A DNA stretch of 64,000 nucleotides from Candidatus Kouleothrix ribensis (GTDB lineage Bacteria > Chloroflexota > Chloroflexia > Chloroflexales > Roseiflexaceae), in assembly GCA_016722075.1 (NCBI GenBank), contig JADKGW010000001.1, forward strand, positions 2,666,001-2,730,000. The letters are read 5' to 3'. Positions 20,652-30,218 of this stretch are shown piece by piece (the first letter of the stretch is position 1; each line of letters begins with the position of its first letter). A program made the translations under genes and the position numbers. Below the pieces are notes generated by a model that was not told where the DNA came from, searched no databases, and was given only the letters and a program-made list of their open reading frames with translations.

Positions 20652-21136
20652 ATGCAGCCTGTTCAGGGGTTAACCCAGCAAGAAGCCCGTGCGCGCCAGC
20701 AACGTGGCGAGGGCAACGCGGCCAGCTTCCGCCCCAGCCGTTCGTACTGGGAGATCATCCGCACCAACCTGTTCAACTTCTTCAACAACATCCTGTTCGT
20801 GATCGGCATTGCCCTGATTGCGCTGGGGCAGTACAACGACGCGTTCACCAGCGTCGGGCAGGGGGTGGTCAATGCGCTGATCGGCATGGCGAGCCAGAGC
20901 TGCCGCCGCTGACCCCGATCGCAGTAGTTGCGCTGAGCGACGAGCTGCGCCGGCTGCTGCGCTTTGTGCTGCCGGCGGCGATCGTGACCACCGCGTTTGG
21001 CGTCGGTATCTACACCTTTTTCTACGAATTTGTGCTGAAGGGTATCAGCAACTATCACATCTGGTTCTTGACATTACGCACGATCTGGCGTGCCAAGCTG
21101 TTCGATCGCCTGCTGACGGTCGGGGGGCGCTCATAG
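20652..21136 (+). pseudogene. P-type cation ATPase remnant with internal deletion
   Basis: From 20652 the frame gives a typical N-terminus of a CtpE-like P-type ATPase (QGLTQQEARARQQRGEGN, then SYWEIIRTNLFNFFNNILFV), which breaks into unrelated residues and stops at 20912. In another frame, from about 20900 to 21136, comes the typical C-terminal end (ALSDELRRLLRFVLPA, then a final transmembrane stretch). Everything between, including the DKTGT phosphorylation site and ATP-binding domain, is missing: roughly 600-700 residues compared with the family. The gene is dead. An intact Mg2+ P-type ATPase at 35846-38458 is a different subfamily. Confidence 0.85.
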
Positions 21137-21341
21137 CGCTCAGGGGTAGCGTTTTTTGTGGCGCGAGGCTGTGTGCATACCCCTCCCCCGCAGGCGAGCG
21201 CAGCCGATCATCGGCAAATTGGCCTGCATACAATTGCGCGAAGTGGCTCTTTTATGCCAACCGGTTCTCTGGTACGCTGGGCGGCGAGCACGATGCCGAT
21301 CAATAGCCGCGCAGTTCTTGAACACGAGGAGGAGCGCACCA

Positions 21342-21872
21342 ATGCAGCGAATGCAACGCCCCGACCCCAGCGAGCAGGCCGCATACTACGACACGTACAT
21401 CCGGCTGGTGCCGGCAGGCGACATTGTGCAGACACTGTCGCGCCAGCACGACGACACGCAGGCGCTGCTGCGCGGGCTGAGCGACGCGCAGGCCTGCTGG
21501 CGGCCGGCGCCGGCCGAGTGGAGCGTCAAGCAAGTTGTGGGGCATATGCTCGATACCGAGCGCGTATTCGCGCTGCGGGCGCTCTGGTTTGCGCGCGGCG
21601 GCGAGCAAGCGCTGCCGGGCTTCAGCCAGACGGAATGGATGGCCTGCTGTGATTTCGATGCACAGCCCCTGGCCGACTTGCTGGCCGAATGGGCACACTG
21701 CCGCGCAAGCAACCTGCAGCTCTTCACCGGCTTCGACGACGCGGCGTGGGCGCGGGGCGGCATTGCCAGCGGCAACCCCAGCACCGTGCGCACATGGGTC
21801 TGGTGTATCGCCGGGCACGAGCTCCATCATCTCGAATCACTCCGCACGGTGTACCGCGAGGCTATGGGCTAA
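21342..21872 (+). CDS. DinB/YfiT family protein
   Basis: 176 residues, the usual size for the DinB four-helix-bundle family. Histidines in VGHMLDTE and GHELHHLESL are placed like the metal-binding His triad. DinB-like proteins are metal-dependent thiol transferases or unknown enzymes; no substrate can be named. Start 21342 follows a strong GAGGAGG. The gene ends 21 bp before the PucR-type regulator and could be co-transcribed with it. Confidence 0.8.
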   Translation: MQRMQRPDPSEQAAYYDTYIRLVPAGDIVQTLSRQHDDTQALLRGLSDAQACWRPAPAEWSVKQVVGHMLDTERVFALRALWFARGGEQALPGFSQTEWMACCDFDAQPLADLLAEWAHCRASNLQLFTGFDDAAWARGGIASGNPSTVRTWVWCIAGHELHHLESLRTVYREAMG

Positions 21873-21893
21873 ATCTACCTGCATCGATCTGCT

Positions 21894-23810
21894 ATGGACG
21901 TGACGAACGACCGAGCTGAAGAGCGGCTGCTGGCGCGGATACGTCGTTTCGAAGACGAGCGGCGCATCTTCACCGAGATGAACCGGCTGATTGGGCAGCC
22001 GTGGCCGCTGCGTGAGATTCTTGACCGCATCGCCACGCAAGTGGCCGAGCTGCTCGGCGCACCGTTTTGCGCCATCCTGCTCTGCCACTCCGGCGACGGC
22101 CTGCTCACAATCGAGGGCGCCTGCGGCCTGGATCGCGACTACATCGCGTGCGTCAACGCCAACCGCACCATGCGGCTGGATACGATCATGGGCCTGCCCA
22201 GCGACGAGGTCTTCCGCACTGGCCAGCCGCAGGTCTGGGCCGATGTGCGTGCGCATCCGAGCTTTGCGCGGCTGCGCGCGGCCGTGCAGCACCAGGGCTA
22301 CACCTCGATGGTCGCCGTGCCGCTGAGTAGCCCCGATGGTATTCTGGGCACGCTCAACTGCTATCGGGCCGCCACGCATGGCTTCGACGACGACGAAGTT
22401 GCCCTGCTGACGACGATCGCTACCCATGTGGCGATTGCCATCCACAACGCCAACCTGATCAATCAGCTCAACGCCAGCATCAAGCAGCTCAGCGAGCTGA
22501 ATGCGATCATCCAGCGCCAGCATGCCGTCTTGACTCGCTCGGAAGACATCCACCTGCGGCTGACTAACCTGGTGCTGGAAGAGCGCGGCGTGCAGGCGGT
22601 AGTCGAGACGCTCGCGCTACTGCTGGGCTGCGGCGTGGCGCTGTACGATCAGCGGCTCGAGCTGATCGCCGATGCGAGCGCGCCGGGCACCCCCGCGTCG
22701 GCGCCGATCAGGCTCAGCCCCGGCGCGCCGATCGCCAGTGCGCCGGCGGCGACCCAGACCCAGGCGCTGCGCCGCCTGCCGGCCGGGCCGCATGCCTCGG
22801 CACCGGCGCTGATCGGGGCGATCGGCGCGCGCGGCAAAACGCTGGGGTACCTGGTGGTGCCCGAGCGTATTGCGCATGCCGGCGAGCTCGAGCAGCGCGC
22901 GATCGAGCACGCGATCACCGTCTGCGCGCTCGAGCTGGTCAAGCAGCGCGCGGCGGCCGATGCAGAGCGGCGACTCTCCAGCGATTTCCTGGCCGATGTG
23001 CTGGCCGGGCGCTTCGCTACCAGCAAAGAGATTCTGCGGCGGGCCGACTACCTGGGCTACGATCTGGCCGGGCCGCACCATGTGCTGGTGGGTGCCGTCG
23101 ATCAGCTGGCCGAGTACCTGGCCCGGCGCCGCCCGACCGAAGCCCAGCTGGTCGAGCTGCGCCAGCACCTGGCCGATCTGATCGACCAGACCGTGCGGCA
23201 CACCAGCCCACGCGCGATCCTGATCCCGCAGGGCGAGCAGACCGTGATCCTGGCGCCTGCGCGCGCGGCTGGCCCCGACGGCGAGGCCGAGGTGGCCGTG
23301 CTGGCAGATGCGCTTGTCGACGCGATCGGCCGCACATTCCCTGGCCTGACGGTTTCGGTGGGGCTCAGCGCCCCGGTCGTCGTGCCGATCGATTTCGGCC
23401 GGGGCCACCAGGAGGCGCTCGATGCGCTGGCCATCGCGCGCAACCTGGGCAGCTACGGCGGGGTGATCAGCTTCGATAAGCTCGGCGTGTACAGCCTGCT
23501 GCTGAAAAGCAGCTCGCGCGATGAGCTGCTGCGCTTTGCGCACCGCACGCTCGACCCGCTGATCGCCTACGAGCGGAAGCGCCCAACCCCGCTGTTGCAA
23601 ACACTCGAGGCCTTCCTCCAGCTTGGCCGCAGCCCACAGCGGATCGCCGCGCTGCTCCAGGTACACGCCAATACGATCAAGCACCGCCTCCAGCAGATCC
23701 ACCAGATCACCGGTATCGAGCTAGATGACACACAGCGGCTGTTCGAGCTTCAGCTTGCGCTGCTGGTGCGCCGCCTGGTTGGCCCGCACTTCGATCGCGG
23801 CGAGGCCTAA
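21894..23810 (+). CDS. GAF-domain PucR/CdaR-type transcriptional regulator
   Basis: 638 residues. An N-terminal GAF domain (about 30-185; GYTSMVAVPLSSPDGILGT) suits sensing of a small molecule. A central region (about 350-530; SSDFLADVLAGRFA) resembles the GGDEF-like part of CdaR/PucR proteins. A C-terminal PucR helix-turn-helix (about 565-630; PQRIAALLQVHANTIKHRLQ) binds DNA. PucR-family proteins control purine and other catabolic genes. This one stands directly upstream of, and in the same direction as, a molybdenum-hydroxylase operon, so it is the likely activator of that operon. No strong ribosome binding site is visible before 21894. Confidence 0.85.
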   Translation: MDVTNDRAEERLLARIRRFEDERRIFTEMNRLIGQPWPLREILDRIATQVAELLGAPFCAILLCHSGDGLLTIEGACGLDRDYIACVNANRTMRLDTIMGLPSDEVFRTGQPQVWADVRAHPSFARLRAAVQHQGYTSMVAVPLSSPDGILGTLNCYRAATHGFDDDEVALLTTIATHVAIAIHNANLINQLNASIKQLSELNAIIQRQHAVLTRSEDIHLRLTNLVLEERGVQAVVETLALLLGCGVALYDQRLELIADASAPGTPASAPIRLSPGAPIASAPAATQTQALRRLPAGPHASAPALIGAIGARGKTLGYLVVPERIAHAGELEQRAIEHAITVCALELVKQRAAADAERRLSSDFLADVLAGRFATSKEILRRADYLGYDLAGPHHVLVGAVDQLAEYLARRRPTEAQLVELRQHLADLIDQTVRHTSPRAILIPQGEQTVILAPARAAGPDGEAEVAVLADALVDAIGRTFPGLTVSVGLSAPVVVPIDFGRGHQEALDALAIARNLGSYGGVISFDKLGVYSLLLKSSSRDELLRFAHRTLDPLIAYERKRPTPLLQTLEAFLQLGRSPQRIAALLQVHANTIKHRLQQIHQITGIELDDTQRLFELQLALLVRRLVGPHFDRGEA

Positions 23811-23822
23811 CCCTGGCGGCGC

Positions 23823-23838
23823 TTGTCGAATACGACAA
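23823..23838. promoter_or_regulatory. Inverted repeat, candidate PucR-type regulator site
   Basis: TTGTCG-AATA-CGACAA, perfect 6-bp arms. It lies about 30 bp upstream of the -35 of the catabolic operon promoter, a usual activator position. Confidence 0.4.
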
Positions 23839-23869
23839 CAAATTGCCGCACTAGTTGTCCTCAGTGTCA

Positions 23870-23898
23870 ATGACAAAGCCGGCAGCGCCTGCTATAAT
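23870..23898 (+). promoter_or_regulatory. Promoter of the catabolic operon
   Basis: ATGACA, 17-bp spacer, TATAAT: one mismatch from the sigma-70 consensus. The first gene starts about 200 bp downstream. In that leader a 14-bp direct repeat CATAGCAACAAACG occurs at 23927-23940 and 24067-24080. Confidence 0.6.
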
Positions 23899-24101
23899 CG
23901 CCGCATTCCTCAGCGAGCGTCTACATCATAGCAACAAACGCTGTTGCGGTCAGCGCGCGGTTGCATCGTTCCAGCCCGCTGCGGCGGGCGTCGCGTGGGA
24001 GCGTGGTGGCTTCAGCCCCGCGCGACTCGTGGTTGGCCGATCGCCAGCCGGTGGTTGACCACAACACATAGCAACAAACGTTTGTGGGAAAGGTGCGCGC
24101 C

Positions 24102-24557
24102 ATGCAGATCAAGCGGCTGGATCACAGCGCCCTGGTGGTTGCCGATCTGGATCGCACGCGCTGGTTCTACAGTCACGTCCTCGGCCTTGAGGAGATCGCG
24201 CGGCCATCGACGTTCAGCTTTGGCGGCTGCTGGTTTCGCGGCCAGGGCTTCGAGCTGCATTGCATCCTCGAGCGCGACACGACCGCGCCGGCCGGGTTTG
24301 GCCAGCCGGGACTCGGCGCGAACACCGGCCTGGCGCATCATCTCGGCTTCGAAGTCGATGATGTTGGCGCGCTTGAGGCGCGCCTGCGCGCGCACGGCGC
24401 CGCGATTGTGGCCGGGCCGATGCAGCGTGGCGACGGTATTGTGCAGCTCTATGTGAATGACCCCGACGGCAATTTTATCGAGTTCTTCATGCACGCGCCC
24501 GGCTCGACCTTGCCCCAATTCGAGCGGGCGCCCGTGCGTGAGAGAGGAGCGCCATGA
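24102..24557 (+). CDS. VOC family protein (glyoxalase/extradiol dioxygenase fold)
   Basis: 151 residues with paired beta-alpha-beta-beta-beta modules. RLDHSALVVADLDRTRWFYS at the start gives the first metal His, and VNDPDGNFIEFF near the end gives the metal Glu. The size fits one-domain VOC enzymes (lyases, isomerases, dioxygenases). Start 24102 is preferred over a GTG at 24084 because GGAAAGG precedes it at good spacing. Its stop overlaps the next start (ATGA), so translation is coupled to the BKACE gene. In this operon it may act on a ring-cleavage intermediate, which is inference. Confidence 0.8.
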   Translation: MQIKRLDHSALVVADLDRTRWFYSHVLGLEEIARPSTFSFGGCWFRGQGFELHCILERDTTAPAGFGQPGLGANTGLAHHLGFEVDDVGALEARLRAHGAAIVAGPMQRGDGIVQLYVNDPDGNFIEFFMHAPGSTLPQFERAPVRERGAP

Positions 24558-25465
24558 CCGCTACGACCGCACTTGGCGACAAAGTCATCATCACCTGCGC
24601 CCTGACTGGTGGAATCCACGGCAAAGAGGCCAACCCCAACCTGCCCGAGCAGCCCGACGAAATCGTTGCGCAAGGGGTGGCGGCCTGGCGCGCTGGCGCG
24701 GCGATCTTGCATGTGCATGCGCGCAACCCCGACGGCAGCAATACCATGAGCCGCGCGATCTATGGCGAGCTGCACCGGCGGCTGTGCGAGCAAACCGATG
24801 CGGTTGTACAGCTCACCACCGGCGGCAGCCCGTTGCTGCCAGTCAACGAGCGGCTCACGACGGTGCTGCTGAACCCAGAGATGTGCTCGCTCAACATGGG
24901 CCTGTTGAACTTCTTCATTCGCGGCCAGCGCGTGTTTTTCAGCAACCACCGCGAAGACATCGAGCGCTTCGCGCGCGAGATGCGCCGCCGGGGCGTCAAG
25001 CCTGAGCTTGAAGTCTACAATATGGCCATGATCGAAGAGGCGGAGTACCTGATTGGCACCGGCGTGCTCGAGCAGCCCTACCTGATCAACTATGTGCTCC
25101 ACACTCCAACCCAGGGCGGGCTGCGCGGCACGCCGCTCAACCTGGTCGAGATGGTGCGGCGCCTGCCGCCCGGCGCCATGTGCAACATCAGCTCGATGGG
25201 CCGCAGCCAGCTGCCAATCACGACCATGGCCATGGCCATGGGCCTGCACGCGCGCGTCGGCATGGAAGACAATGTCTACTACCGCCGGGGCGAGCTGGTG
25301 AGCGAGAACGCCCAGCTGGTGGCACGCACGGTGCGGATCGCCCGCGAGCTACAGCGCGAGCCGGCCACACCGGCCGAGGTGCGCGCCGCGTTCGGGCTGC
25401 GCGGGCGCAGCCTGGGCACACTGCCACCGCCGCTAACCGACGACCCCGAGCCGCTTGCGGCCTAG
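24554..25465 (+). CDS. BKACE (3-keto-5-aminohexanoate cleavage family) enzyme
   Basis: 303 residues, DUF849 family: IITCALTGGIHGKEANPNLP at the start, ILHVHAR carrying the HxH zinc ligands, LTTGG, then SSMGRSQLPITTMAMAMG and VGMEDNVYY near the C-terminus. BKACE enzymes condense a beta-keto acid with acetyl-CoA to give acetoacetate plus a new CoA ester; the prototype acts in lysine fermentation. Here it probably handles a late beta-keto acid from ring degradation. It overlaps the VOC gene by four bases. Confidence 0.88.
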   Translation: MTATTALGDKVIITCALTGGIHGKEANPNLPEQPDEIVAQGVAAWRAGAAILHVHARNPDGSNTMSRAIYGELHRRLCEQTDAVVQLTTGGSPLLPVNERLTTVLLNPEMCSLNMGLLNFFIRGQRVFFSNHREDIERFAREMRRRGVKPELEVYNMAMIEEAEYLIGTGVLEQPYLINYVLHTPTQGGLRGTPLNLVEMVRRLPPGAMCNISSMGRSQLPITTMAMAMGLHARVGMEDNVYYRRGELVSENAQLVARTVRIARELQREPATPAEVRAAFGLRGRSLGTLPPPLTDDPEPLAA

Positions 25466-25515
25466 CCCACCGCGACAAGCATACGAGTGTAGCGCTGCAC
25501 CTACAGGAGGCACCG

Positions 25516-26208
25516 ATGCCCCGACTACTCGACCTGACGCAGGAGATCTATCAGGGTATGATGGTCTACCCTGGGCACCTCAAGACGGTGATCTGGGAGC
25601 ATCACTCGCACGCCGACACCGCGCCGAACTTCGAGGGCGGCTTCTCCTACCAATCGCGCGGGCTGCTACTGAGCGACCACGGCCCGACCCACGTCGACGC
25701 GATCAGCCACCTCGACCCGCGACCGGGCGCGCCGACGATCGACCAGATGCCGCTCGACACCTTCTATGGCCCGGCCACCTGTATCGACGTATCGCAGGCA
25801 CCGCCGCGCAGCTATATCGAGGCGGCCGAGCTCGATGCCGCAGCGGCCACGAGCGGGTCTGCGATCTACCCTGGCGATATTCTGCTGTTCTACACCGGCA
25901 CATTTACCCGCAGGTATGGCACCAGGGAATACCTTAGCCAATACCCCGGCATTGGCGAGTCGGGCAGCGAGTGGATTGTCGCGCGCGGCATCAAGGCCTT
26001 CGGCGTCGACTCACCCAGCCCCGATAACCCGGCCAGCCGCACCTACCCCTGCCATATGATGTGCCGCGCCAGGGGCATCACCCACTTTGAGAATCTCGCC
26101 AACCTCGACCAGCTGATTGGCAAGCGCTTCACCTTCATCGGCTTCCCACTGCGCATCCGAGCCGGCACCGGCTCGCCTGTACGCGCCGTTGCGCTGCTCG
26201 ACGAGTAG
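25516..26208 (+). CDS. Cyclase-family metal hydrolase (kynurenine formamidase-like)
   Basis: 230 residues. LLLSDHGPTHVDAISHLDP carries the HxGTHxDxxxH metal motif of the cyclase family (PF04199), shared by kynurenine formamidase and isatin hydrolase, here with GPTH. PCHMMCRARGITHFENL near the end matches the conserved C-terminal His/Glu segment. Such enzymes hydrolyse cyclic amides or N-formyl compounds, which suits opening of an oxidised N-heterocycle. AGGAGG lies six bases before the ATG. The gap to the BKACE gene is about 50 bp. Confidence 0.82.
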   Translation: MPRLLDLTQEIYQGMMVYPGHLKTVIWEHHSHADTAPNFEGGFSYQSRGLLLSDHGPTHVDAISHLDPRPGAPTIDQMPLDTFYGPATCIDVSQAPPRSYIEAAELDAAAATSGSAIYPGDILLFYTGTFTRRYGTREYLSQYPGIGESGSEWIVARGIKAFGVDSPSPDNPASRTYPCHMMCRARGITHFENLANLDQLIGKRFTFIGFPLRIRAGTGSPVRAVALLDE

Positions 26209-26359
26209 TGCGATCTTGGCCTGGTTCAACGTACAGTTTCCGCTTTACAGTTGGGGTTTGGCGGGCCGGCGCCGGCCAGGCGCTACCGCAGGCCCCCACC
26301 AGACGTAACGTTCGGTTACACGATGCCTGGTTCAGCCGAATGAAAGGAGCGACGCTGCT

Positions 26360-27232
26360 TTGAAACCCGCACCATTTCACTATACCCGCCCGGCTAGCCT
26401 CGACGCGGCGCTGGCGGCGCTGGCCGAGTATGGCGATGACGCCAAGGTACTTGCCGGCGGCCAGAGCCTGATCGCAATGATGAACCTGCGGCTGGTTCGG
26501 CCATCGGCGCTGGTAGACATCAACCGGCTGGCCGCGCTCAGCTACATTCGCGAAAGCGACGGCGCGCTGGCGATCGGGGCGCTCACCCGCCAGTCGGCGG
26601 TCGAGGCATCGGGGGTGGTGGCCGCCGCCTGCCCGCTGATCACCGAGGCGATCCGCTACGTGGCCCACAAGCCCATCCGCAACCGCGGCACGATCGGCGG
26701 GAACCTGGCGCATGCCGACCCGACCTCGGAGCTGCCGGCGGTGGCCGTCGCGCTCGACGCCAGCTTCACCACCCAGGGGCCAAGCGGCCAGCGTACGATC
26801 ACGGCCGATGACTTTTTCCTGGGTGCGCTCAGCACCGCGCTCGCGCCAGGCGAGCTGCTGACCGAAGTGCGCTTCCCGCGCTGGCCCAGCGGCCAGGGCT
26901 GGTCGTTTATGGAGATCAGCCCGCGTGCCGGCGATTATGCCCTCGTGGGGGTGGCCGCAACACTCGAGGTTCAGGCAGGCGTATGCCGATCGGCCCGCCT
27001 GGTCTACAGCGGCGTCGGCGACCGCAGCACCCGCGTGGCTGCGGCCGAGCAGGCGCTGGTGGGCCAGCCAGCCAACCAGGACAGCTTCCGCCAGGCGGGC
27101 GAGATCGCCGCCACGCAGATCGACCCGTCATCCGATTTTCACGCCAGCGCCGATTACCGCCGCGACCTGGTTCGCGCGCTGACGCGCCGGGCACTGCTAC
27201 AGGCGCTCGAGCGCTGCCAGAAAGGAGCCTAG
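26360..27232 (+). CDS. Molybdenum hydroxylase, FAD subunit (CoxM-like)
   Basis: 290 residues. FAD-binding motifs AGGQSLIAMMNLRL (about 33-46) and TIGGNLAHADPTSELPA (about 112-128) are those of the medium subunit of the xanthine dehydrogenase/CO dehydrogenase family. The start is a TTG at 26360 preceded by AAAGGAG. It passes electrons from the Fe-S subunit to its acceptor. Gene order FAD, Fe-S, Mo (M-S-L) follows, with the next start three bases after this stop codon. The preceding 150-bp gap holds a 14-bp GC palindrome (26264-26277). Confidence 0.9.
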   Translation: MKPAPFHYTRPASLDAALAALAEYGDDAKVLAGGQSLIAMMNLRLVRPSALVDINRLAALSYIRESDGALAIGALTRQSAVEASGVVAAACPLITEAIRYVAHKPIRNRGTIGGNLAHADPTSELPAVAVALDASFTTQGPSGQRTITADDFFLGALSTALAPGELLTEVRFPRWPSGQGWSFMEISPRAGDYALVGVAATLEVQAGVCRSARLVYSGVGDRSTRVAAAEQALVGQPANQDSFRQAGEIAATQIDPSSDFHASADYRRDLVRALTRRALLQALERCQKGA

Positions 27233-27234
27233 CC

Positions 27235-27714
27235 ATGGAGACGGTTCAGATCAGCGTGACCGTGAATGGCAAACTGTACGAGCGCAGCGTCGAGCCGCGC
27301 CACCTGCTGAGTGACTTCCTGCGCCACGACCTGGGGCTAACCGGCACGCACGTCGGCTGCGAGCACGGCGTGTGTGGCATGTGTACGATCTTGCTCGACG
27401 GCCAGACCGCGCGCTCGTGCCTGACCTTCGCGGTGCAGGCCGATGGCGCCACGATCAGCACGGTCGAGTCGTTGGGCACGCCCCAGCATATGCACCCGCT
27501 CCAGGCCGCATTCTGGGAGAAACATGGGCTGCAGTGCGGCTACTGCACGCCGGCCATGCTGCTGACTGCCAAAGAGCTGCTGGACGCCAACCCGAACCCG
27601 ACCCGCGAGGAGATCCGCGAGGCGATGTCGGCCAACCTGTGCCGCTGCACCGGCTACCAGACGATCGTCGACGCGGTCGAGAGCGCTGCATCTGCGATGC
27701 AAGGAGGGGCATAG
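27235..27714 (+). CDS. Molybdenum hydroxylase, 2Fe-2S subunit (CoxS-like)
   Basis: 159 residues, the family length. The plant-type 2Fe-2S cluster is bound by GCEHGVCGMC plus a later C (RSCLTF). The second, all-alpha cluster is bound by CGYCTP and NLCRCTGY. It is the small electron-transfer subunit between the molybdenum and FAD subunits. Its stop codon shares one base with the GTG start of the large-subunit gene. Confidence 0.93.
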   Translation: METVQISVTVNGKLYERSVEPRHLLSDFLRHDLGLTGTHVGCEHGVCGMCTILLDGQTARSCLTFAVQADGATISTVESLGTPQHMHPLQAAFWEKHGLQCGYCTPAMLLTAKELLDANPNPTREEIREAMSANLCRCTGYQTIVDAVESAASAMQGGA

Positions 27715-30146
27715 TGAGCGCACCGCCTGTTAAGCAACATCCCACCAGCATGCGCTGGATCGGCCAGAATATGAAGCGGGTCGAAGATCCGCGGCTGCTG
27801 ACCGGCCGCGGCAAGTATATCGACGACATGGCCGTGCCAAATATGGCCCACGCGGCTGTGCTGCGCAGCCCCTACGCCCACGCGCGCATCGTCGCGATCG
27901 ATGTAAGCCGCGCCAGGGCACTGCCCGGCGTGCTGCTGGTGCTCACGGGGGCCGAGGCGGCCGAGCAGACCGGGCCGCTGCCCTGTTTCTCGAACCCGCC
28001 GACCGCCCAATACTGCATTGCCACCGACCGCGTGCGCCATGTGGGCGAGGCGGTGGTGGCGGTGGTGGCCGAGAGCCGCTATATCGCCGAAGATGCGATC
28101 GACCTGATCGATGTTGAGTACGAGCCGCTGCCGGTGGTGGTCAACCCCGAGGATGCGCTCACGTCGAGCGGCGACGCGGTGCTACACCCCGAGCGCGGGC
28201 CGAACAATATCGCGCTCCAGCGCAAGCTCACCTTCGGCAGCTACGATGAAGATATGCAGCGCGCCGATGTGATCGTCCGGCGCAAGGCGCGCTGGCCGCG
28301 CTCGGGCGCACAGCCGATGGAGACAGTCGGCGCGATTGCCAGTTACGACGAAGGCACCGGCAAGTTTACCGTCTATGCCAACACCTCGATGTACAACTAC
28401 GTCGGCTGGCTCATGGCGGTCTCGCTCAATGTGTCGGCCAGCAAGCTCAACCTGATCCCAACGATCGCCGGCGGCAGCTTCGGCAGCAAGCTGTTTGCGC
28501 ACAAGGTGCCGGTGCTGGCCGCCACGCTGGCGCGCGCATGTGGGCGGCCGGTCAAATACCTCGAAGACCGGCTCGACAACATGATGAGCTCCGACAACCA
28601 TGGCTCGGATCGGATCTACGACCTGGAGCTGGGGCTGAAGCGCGACGGCACCATGCTTGCCTTTGGGATGCGGGTAATCGACGACTACGGCGCCTATTTG
28701 CAGTTTGGGGTTGGCCACCACGGCAACGCCGCCGCCCAGCTGACCGGGCCATACCGGATCAACAGCGCCCAGATCGATCTGACGGCGGTGTTCACGAATA
28801 AGTGCCAGCAGGGCGCCTACCGCGGCTTTGGCTCCGAGGTCAATAACTTCGTGCTCGAGCGGATCGTCGACGCTGCCGCCGATGAGCTGGGGCTTGACCC
28901 GGTTGAGATTCGGCGCAAGAACTTCATCCAACCCGAGCAGTTCCCGTACAAGATCCCGACCGGCAATGTCTACGACAGCGGCAACTACGAAGCGGTGCTC
29001 GACAAAGCGCTCGAGATGGCCGACTACACCAGCTGGCGCGCGCAGCAAGCCGAGCTGCGCAAGCAGGGCCGCTACATCGGGATCGGCCTGGTCTCGTGCC
29101 AGGAGCGCAGCGTGTTTAGCTCGACCGAGTTCTGGTTCTGGAACCACGAGCCGGGCTTTGCGCTAACCAGCTCGCCCGAGAGCGTCAACCTGCGGATCGA
29201 CCCGACCGGCAAGGCCTTTGTGACGCTGTATGCACCCTTCTGGGGCAACAGCCCCGAGACCATGGCCACCCAGATCGTCGCCGAGCAGCTGACGATCGAC
29301 CCGGCCGATATCGAGGTGACCTACGCCGATACCGATCAGGGGCTGCTGGGTACCGGGCCGGGCGGCAGCCGCTACACCGTGATGATCGCCGGCGCGATCG
29401 GCGGTGCGGCTGTTGAGCTCAAGCAGAAGCTGTTCAAGATCGCCGGGCACCTGCTCGAGGCCAGCGAGCACGACCTCGAGCTGCGCGAGGGGCGCGTGAA
29501 CGTGCGCGGCACCGATCGCGGGATGAGCATCCCCGAGATCGCCATGCAGGCCTACTACTTCCGGCTCAACTTGCCCGCCGATGTCAATAGCGGCCTGGAT
29601 GCGCGCTTCACCTACGATCACCCCTACACGACGCAGCCGAGCGCTGATCGCACCGACCTGGGCGTGTTCTACCCGATTATGGGCCATATGTGCCACATCC
29701 CGATCGTCGAGGTCGATATCGAGACTGGCCGGATCGAGTACCTGAAGTATGTCGCGGTTCACGATTGCGGCACGGTGGTCAACCCGATGACGCTGGCCGG
29801 GCATGTGCGCGGCGGCACGGCGCAGGGGATCGGCTCGGCGATGTACGAGCACTTCTACTACAACGAGCAGGGCCAGCTGGTGACGGCCAACTTTGCCGAT
29901 TACCTCATCCCGACGCTCAAAGAGGTGCCGCCGAACATCGAGGTTGGCCATGTCGAGACGAAGTCGCCGTTTACTGAGTATGGCATCAAGGGCGGCGGCG
30001 AGGGCGGGCGCATGGGCGTGCCGCCGGCGCTGGCAGCGGCGATCGAGGATGCGCTGCGACCGTTCGGCGTGAAGGTCGATGGGCTGCCGATTACGCCCAT
30101 GAAGATCCGCGAGCTGATCCGCGCGGCGCAGCAGCCGGCTGGCTGA
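27714..30146 (+). CDS. Molybdenum hydroxylase, Mo-cofactor large subunit
   Basis: 810 residues from the GTG at 27714 (AAGGAGGGG five bases upstream). Xanthine-dehydrogenase-family motifs: RVEDPRLLTGRGKYIDD at the start, GGSFGSK, QGAYRGFGSEV at the molybdenum site, and KGGGEGGRMG near the C-terminus, where the catalytic Glu is expected. The AYRCSFR signature of true CO dehydrogenase is absent, so it is a carbon-hydroxylating enzyme, not CODH. Substrate is unknown; N-heteroaromatics, nicotinate-type acids and ketones are usual for this subfamily. It needs molybdopterin genes from elsewhere in the genome; none is in this window. Confidence 0.92.
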   Translation: MSAPPVKQHPTSMRWIGQNMKRVEDPRLLTGRGKYIDDMAVPNMAHAAVLRSPYAHARIVAIDVSRARALPGVLLVLTGAEAAEQTGPLPCFSNPPTAQYCIATDRVRHVGEAVVAVVAESRYIAEDAIDLIDVEYEPLPVVVNPEDALTSSGDAVLHPERGPNNIALQRKLTFGSYDEDMQRADVIVRRKARWPRSGAQPMETVGAIASYDEGTGKFTVYANTSMYNYVGWLMAVSLNVSASKLNLIPTIAGGSFGSKLFAHKVPVLAATLARACGRPVKYLEDRLDNMMSSDNHGSDRIYDLELGLKRDGTMLAFGMRVIDDYGAYLQFGVGHHGNAAAQLTGPYRINSAQIDLTAVFTNKCQQGAYRGFGSEVNNFVLERIVDAAADELGLDPVEIRRKNFIQPEQFPYKIPTGNVYDSGNYEAVLDKALEMADYTSWRAQQAELRKQGRYIGIGLVSCQERSVFSSTEFWFWNHEPGFALTSSPESVNLRIDPTGKAFVTLYAPFWGNSPETMATQIVAEQLTIDPADIEVTYADTDQGLLGTGPGGSRYTVMIAGAIGGAAVELKQKLFKIAGHLLEASEHDLELREGRVNVRGTDRGMSIPEIAMQAYYFRLNLPADVNSGLDARFTYDHPYTTQPSADRTDLGVFYPIMGHMCHIPIVEVDIETGRIEYLKYVAVHDCGTVVNPMTLAGHVRGGTAQGIGSAMYEHFYYNEQGQLVTANFADYLIPTLKEVPPNIEVGHVETKSPFTEYGIKGGGEGGRMGVPPALAAAIEDALRPFGVKVDGLPITPMKIRELIRAAQQPAG

Positions 30147-30218
30147 GCACGCGTTCGGCCAGGCTCGAAACACGGTTGAGGCACGGTTTCGCCTGGTAGC
30201 TACAAGGTGGGCGAGCGC

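Noticed and set aside
27714..30146. Aerobic CO dehydrogenase large subunit
   Set aside because: The gene order M-S-L fits, but the AYRCSFR active-site loop is replaced by AYRGFGS.
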